The notes beneath the pieces were generated by a model. The model was not told where the DNA came from and ran no database searches. It saw only the letters and a program-made list of their open reading frames with translations. Below, one piece after another: positions 13,792 through 16,690 of a DNA stretch of 16,690 nucleotides; the first letter of the stretch is position 1; each line of letters starts with the position of its first letter. Made by a program: the position numbers and the translations under genes. The stretch lies in the NCBI GenBank assembly GCA_946538475.1, contig CAMNGN010000026.1, positions 1 through 16,690 on the forward strand. Reading direction: 5' to 3'. Source of the DNA: an uncultured Blautia sp. (GTDB lineage: Bacteria > Bacillota > Clostridia > Lachnospirales > Lachnospiraceae).

Positions 13792-15234
13792 ATGAACGAA
13801 AACACAGCATTCCTGGGGGAGGAGAGCGTCGGGAAACTGATGCGCAAATACTCCATCCCCTGCATCATCTCACTGCTCGTCGGTGCACTGTATAATATTG
13901 TCGATCAGATATTCATCGCTAATGCATCTTATCTGGGCTCGTACGGCAATGCCGCCAACACGGTAGTATTCCCACTGACCGTGATCGCTCTTGCAATAGC
14001 GGTAATGACCGGCGACGGCTGCTGTGCCTATGTGAGCCTCAGCCTGGGAAAAGGTGAGAAGGACAACGCAGGAAAGAGCACGGGCAATTCGGTCGTGCTC
14101 ATGGTGGTGAGCGGTATCGTTCTCATGATGATCTATCTGCTTTTCAGTAATGGCATCATAGCTATGTTTGGCGGTACCGTAAATGCAGAGACTTTTCGTC
14201 ACTCCAAGGAGTATTTCTTCTATATTACATTAGGCATTCCTTTTTACATGTTTGGCCAGGCGATGAACCCCGTGATCCGCGCGGACGGCAGCCCGAAATT
14301 CGCGATGTTTTCTACCCTGCTGGGAGCGGTCATCAATATTATTCTCGATCCGATCTTTATCTTCTCATTTAAATGGGGAATGATTGGCGCGGCAGTCGCA
14401 ACAGTGGCAGGACAGATTGCTACAGCTGTGCTTTCGCTGTGGTATCTGATGCATATGAAGATCGTGCAGATCGGGAAAGAAGATTTCAGGCTCGATGGCT
14501 GCATAGTGAAAAGAACGCTGCTGCTCGGCATAACCAGCTTCCTTTCTCAGATATCTCTGGTAGCAGCGATGGCAGCCATCAACAACATGATCCGTAAATA
14601 TGGCGCCATGGACCCGGTGTTTGGTCAGGAGCAGTATGCGCAGATCCCCATGGCTGTGGTCGGAATTGTCATGAAATTTTTCCAGATCGTCATTTCGATT
14701 GTGGTCGGCATGGCTGCAGGCTGCATCCCGGTAGTCGGCTACAATATGGGAGCCGGCCTGAAGGACAGAGTCAGAAAGCTGTTCACTACGCTGCTCATCT
14801 CCGAAGCAACAGTGGGAGCCGTCGCGCTTTTTATCGTGGAAGTTTTCCCAAAGACGCTGATCGGGATCTTCGGCGCTTCCAATGAGAGCGTTTACTACAC
14901 CGAGTTTGCCGTGAAGGCATTCCGCATTTACCTTTGTATGATGGTCTTCGCCTGCATCAACAAAGCCTGCTTTATTTTCCTGCAGGCAATGGGCAAGGCT
15001 CTGGAATCGACAGTGCTCTCGATGGTGCGTGAGATCGTGTTCGGCGTCGGCTTCGCGCTGCTGCTTCCACTCAAATTCGGCCTGGACGGCGTTCTCTACT
15101 CGATGCCGCTGTCAGACTTCCTAACTTTTATCATCGCCGCGGTGCTGATCGTCAGAACTTACCATGAAACGGGGGACGGTTCCGCGTTCCGTTTTTCGAA
15201 GGCAGGAGACAATTCGCTGTCTTGTTCTCGGTGA
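13792..15234 (+). CDS. MATE-family multidrug/sodium exporter
   Basis: A 480-residue membrane protein with about 12 hydrophobic segments and two homologous halves, typical of MATE exporters (DinF/MepA branch). The N-terminus MRKYSIPCIISLLVGALYNIVDQIFIA and the inter-repeat MNPVIRADGSPKFAM segment are characteristic. It likely expels cationic drugs or metabolites using a sodium or proton gradient. The start follows AGGAGGAGG at 13774-13782. The final 20 or so residues (from ETGDGSAFRF) are hydrophilic and unlike a normal MATE end. Their DNA contains the family A core GGGGACGGTTC at 15172-15182, so the tail seems repeat-derived. Expression may be controlled by the terminator and leader peptide upstream. 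Confidence 0.88.
   Translation: MNENTAFLGEESVGKLMRKYSIPCIISLLVGALYNIVDQIFIANASYLGSYGNAANTVVFPLTVIALAIAVMTGDGCCAYVSLSLGKGEKDNAGKSTGNSVVLMVVSGIVLMMIYLLFSNGIIAMFGGTVNAETFRHSKEYFFYITLGIPFYMFGQAMNPVIRADGSPKFAMFSTLLGAVINIILDPIFIFSFKWGMIGAAVATVAGQIATAVLSLWYLMHMKIVQIGKEDFRLDGCIVKRTLLLGITSFLSQISLVAAMAAINNMIRKYGAMDPVFGQEQYAQIPMAVVGIVMKFFQIVISIVVGMAAGCIPVVGYNMGAGLKDRVRKLFTTLLISEATVGAVALFIVEVFPKTLIGIFGASNESVYYTEFAVKAFRIYLCMMVFACINKACFIFLQAMGKALESTVLSMVREIVFGVGFALLLPLKFGLDGVLYSMPLSDFLTFIIAAVLIVRTYHETGDGSAFRFSKAGDNSLSCSR
15172..15182. repeat. Family A core inside the MATE coding end
   Basis: GGGGACGGTTC is identical to the arm core at 7254-7264 and 8599-8609. It is translated in frame as part of the hydrophilic tail of the exporter. 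Confidence 0.55.
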
Positions 15235-15270
15235 TTGGTGATACACAGAAAAAAGGTATTCCGGATAGAA

Positions 15271-15397
15271 GTTCATGGTGTCAGGTACTGTAAACAAATT
15301 ATGAACGACAATATTAAAAGGAGCCTGAAACAGTCGCTGTTTCAGGCCCTTTTTTTATGTTGTTCATAATTTATTTACGGTACCTGGCACCATGAAC
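15271..15397. repeat. Family B composite palindrome enclosing a terminator
   Basis: The left arm at 15271-15310 (GTTCATGGTGTCAGGTACTG and an A/T-rich tail ending ATGAACGACAA) pairs imperfectly with the right arm at 15361-15397, ending GGCACCATGAAC. The interior holds a separate intrinsic terminator. It lies 36 nt after the MATE stop. Confidence 0.75.
15323..15356 (+). terminator. Intrinsic terminator of the MATE gene
   Basis: GCCTGAAACAG (15323-15333) pairs perfectly with CTGTTTCAGGC (15337-15347) around TCG and is followed by CC and seven T (15350-15356). A four-A run upstream gives weaker function in the opposite direction. Confidence 0.88.
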
Positions 15398-15449
15398 GCT
15401 TATTCATAATGTTCATACTTTGTTCATGGTACCTGACACTGTGAACTTC
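15358..15449. repeat. About 90-bp repeat block, left copy flanking the ncRNA region
   Basis: Two successive family B right arms, ending CACCATGAAC (15397) and CACTGTGAAC (15446), joined by TTATTCATAATGTTCAT. The same two-arm arrangement with the same linker type recurs at 15854-15940 in the same orientation. Confidence 0.75.
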
Positions 15450-15492
15450 AAAAAATGGGCCGCCCCGCAGAGGGAGTGGAAAGGGCAGCCCA
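15450..15492 (-). terminator. Intrinsic terminator on the - strand
   Basis: On the - strand TGGGCTGCCC (15492-15483) pairs with GGGCGGCCCA (15465-15456) with one U-G pair, followed by TTTTTT (15455-15450). It ends a transcript coming from the right: the ncRNA, the signalling gene at the right edge, or both. Confidence 0.8.
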
Positions 15493-15785
15493 AGAAATAA
15501 CAGTATTTATATTTTCATTTCAAAAGAAGAACCGTTTATAACAGAACGAAGGACCATTCCCATTCCAAGGGAAGCGGTCTTGCCCGCCTGGAATATGACA
15601 CAGTTGGTGGGACAGCAGTCTCGGTCTCACACCATGATAAGGTGCCTACGTCTTGTGGCTTCTATGGGTTGTTGGTGACATATCTTTTTGACCCGCTTTT
15701 CCCGGTTAAGTTGAGCCAAAATGATACGCCCCCAATGACCCATGTGAGCTACAGGGACAGGAACCGCAGCTCACTTTATATGGAA
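15450..15785 (-). ncRNA. Candidate structured non-coding RNA
   Basis: No credible coding frame exists here, but the - strand folds well and ends in an intrinsic terminator. Helices seen, in + coordinates: 15744-15750 with 15768-15774 (7 bp); 15738-15743 with 15664-15669 (6 bp); 15723-15733 with 15674-15684 (11 bp, one mismatch, two G-U); 15715-15721 with 15686-15692 (7 bp, one G-U). The third and fourth are nested inside the second, giving one long interrupted stem. The G-U pairs exist only if the - strand is transcribed; on the + strand they become A-C mismatches, which fixes the strand. Another hairpin, on the - strand, pairs ATTCCA with TGGAAT around GCGG and CCGC. The 5' end is uncertain and no clear promoter was found. 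I cannot name a family; raiA and 6S RNA models are the first to test. Confidence 0.55.
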
Positions 15786-15853
15786 ACAGGAACATAGATA
15801 AATGCTCCCGTTGTTCCCCAATTTCGTTAATGGTACTTTATACCAAGAATTTT

Positions 15854-15940
15854 TGTTCATAAATTGTTCACGGTACCTGACACCATGAACATTTATTCAT
15901 ATTGTTCATAAATTGTTTACAGTACCTGACACCGTGAACT
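15854..15940. repeat. About 90-bp repeat block, right copy; two tandem family B arms
   Basis: TTGTTCATAAATTGTTCACG, then GTACCTGACACCATGAAC, and after a short linker a second TTGTTCATAAATTGTTTACA with GTACCTGACACCGTGAAC. It is homologous and parallel to 15358-15449. The stop codon and last codons of the - strand signalling gene lie inside it. Confidence 0.8.
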
Positions 15941-16690
15941 TTCAACTATCCTATCCATAGTCTCAAAGAGCCTGTCAATCGCGACCGGCTTCTCGACAAA
16001 CGCATTCATCCCGGCTTCCATCGCATCCTTTTTGTCTTTTTCGTAAATGTTGGCGCTCACCGCAATGATCGGTATCGCTGCCTTTGCGGGGTCCGGGTCC
16101 TGCCGAATCCTGCGTGCCGTTTCGAGTCCATCCATCCCCGGCATCGAAATATCCATCAGAATCAAATCATAATAACCCGCAGGGCGCATCTCGATTATCT
16201 CGAGGCATACTTCCCCGGACTCCGCAAAACCAACCTCCGCGCCTGTCCTTTTCAACGACTCGGCGATGATCTCACGATTGATGGCGATATCGTCGACTAC
16301 GAGCAGTCTCTTCCCGCTGAAATTATAATCCTTATAGGCACTTCTCCGCGCCTTGGCCCGCTTGTTCAGATAATCCGAAAGCTCTTGAATATTGCCCGGA
16401 TATTTCATATCTTCTTCCACCTCGGGGGTGTGTCTGGCAACACTCATCAGATGATTGATAGATCCAAGAAGATATTCCCCCGAGATCCGTATGCTCTCCA
16501 GATAATGCAGCAGAAGCTCGGGATCCTCCCTTGTTAATTCCGCCAGGCCCACGCACCCGAGGATAATATGCAGCGGGGTTCGAATATCATGCGACATGCC
16601 CAAAATGCGCAGAAGCCGCGAAGGCCGGTCTTCGCCGGTACTTTCGTTGAGCAGATCGTCCACGGTGACACCGAGTATGTTGGCCAGCCC
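15917..16690 (-). CDS. Partial signalling protein: HTH-like end, HisKA domain, receiver domain, no ATPase
   Basis: The last 257 residues of a protein whose beginning lies beyond the window. The frame is open to 16690, so the GTG at 16663 is not the start. Residue numbers count from the edge. Residues 1-16 (GLANILGVTVDDLLNE) look like the last helix of an XRE/Cro-type DNA-binding domain. Residues 28-90 are a HisKA dimerisation domain with phosphoacceptor H34 in SHDIRTP. A charged linker follows. Residues 127-250 are a receiver domain: acidic pair D133/D134, phosphoacceptor D180 in LILMDISMPGMDG, switch S212, and K234 in EKP. The HATPase domain that should lie between HisKA and receiver is absent. 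The last residues (SRCQVL) and the TAA stop are encoded by a family B repeat. Confidence 0.8.
   Translation of the reverse strand, partial: GLANILGVTVDDLLNESTGEDRPSRLLRILGMSHDIRTPLHIILGCVGLAELTREDPELLLHYLESIRISGEYLLGSINHLMSVARHTPEVEEDMKYPGNIQELSDYLNKRAKARRSAYKDYNFSGKRLLVVDDIAINREIIAESLKRTGAEVGFAESGEVCLEIIEMRPAGYYDLILMDISMPGMDGLETARRIRQDPDPAKAAIPIIAVSANIYEKDKKDAMEAGMNAFVEKPVAIDRLFETMDRIVESSRCQVL

Noticed and set aside
15450..15785. tmRNA, RNase P RNA, SRP RNA, T-box or cobalamin riboswitch
   Set aside because: None of the conserved strings I know for these RNAs is present on either strand, and no gene follows on the - strand to be controlled by a riboswitch.

Overview
The window looks like a chromosomal segment of a gut-type Clostridia bacterium, probably Lachnospiraceae. 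The grounds are roughly even base composition, strong AAGGAGG-type ribosome binding sites, Gram-positive-style genes, and dense short intergenic repeats. There is no rRNA, tRNA, transposase, phage gene or CRISPR array, so the assignment rests on gene style only.

Positions 1-8600 are a catabolic island for Amadori compounds such as fructoselysine. On the + strand lie a GntR/UTRA regulator (FrlR-like), a TIM-barrel epimerase (FrlC-like), a PfkB kinase (FrlD-like), a sugar-type ABC importer (binding protein and two permeases, no ATPase) and a PHP phosphatase. The SIS-domain deglycase (FrlB-like) faces them on the - strand. The expected route is import, epimerisation if needed, phosphorylation at carbon 6 by FrlD, and cleavage by FrlB to glucose 6-phosphate and the free amine. 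The frlD and frlB promoters share a GTTATATAAT box over their -10 hexamers, suggesting one regulator for both.

Positions 8600-12000 (+) hold a sedoheptulokinase-like FGGY kinase with an unusual repetitive insertion, a small secreted protein of unknown function, and a DUF89 metal-dependent phosphatase. Positions 12000-15240 hold an NSS-type sodium symporter (-) and, divergent from it, a MATE exporter (+). The MATE leader contains an intrinsic terminator, a possible seven-codon leader peptide and a hairpin next to the ribosome binding site. Positions 15450-15790 (-) hold a likely structured non-coding RNA with its own terminator. The right edge carries the end of a - strand protein with an HTH-like remnant, a histidine-kinase dimerisation domain and a receiver domain, but no ATPase domain.

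Intergenic space is unusually rich in repeats. Two palindromic REP-like families recur: family A has a GGGGACGGTTC-type core, family B a GGTGTCAGGTACCGT core. Several copies sit on or beside stop codons and sometimes supply the last codons. A third family, with a 61-63 bp period, brackets frlB in inverted orientation, and a fourth lies between frlD and the binding-protein gene. All functions are inferred from motifs and context; no database search was possible.
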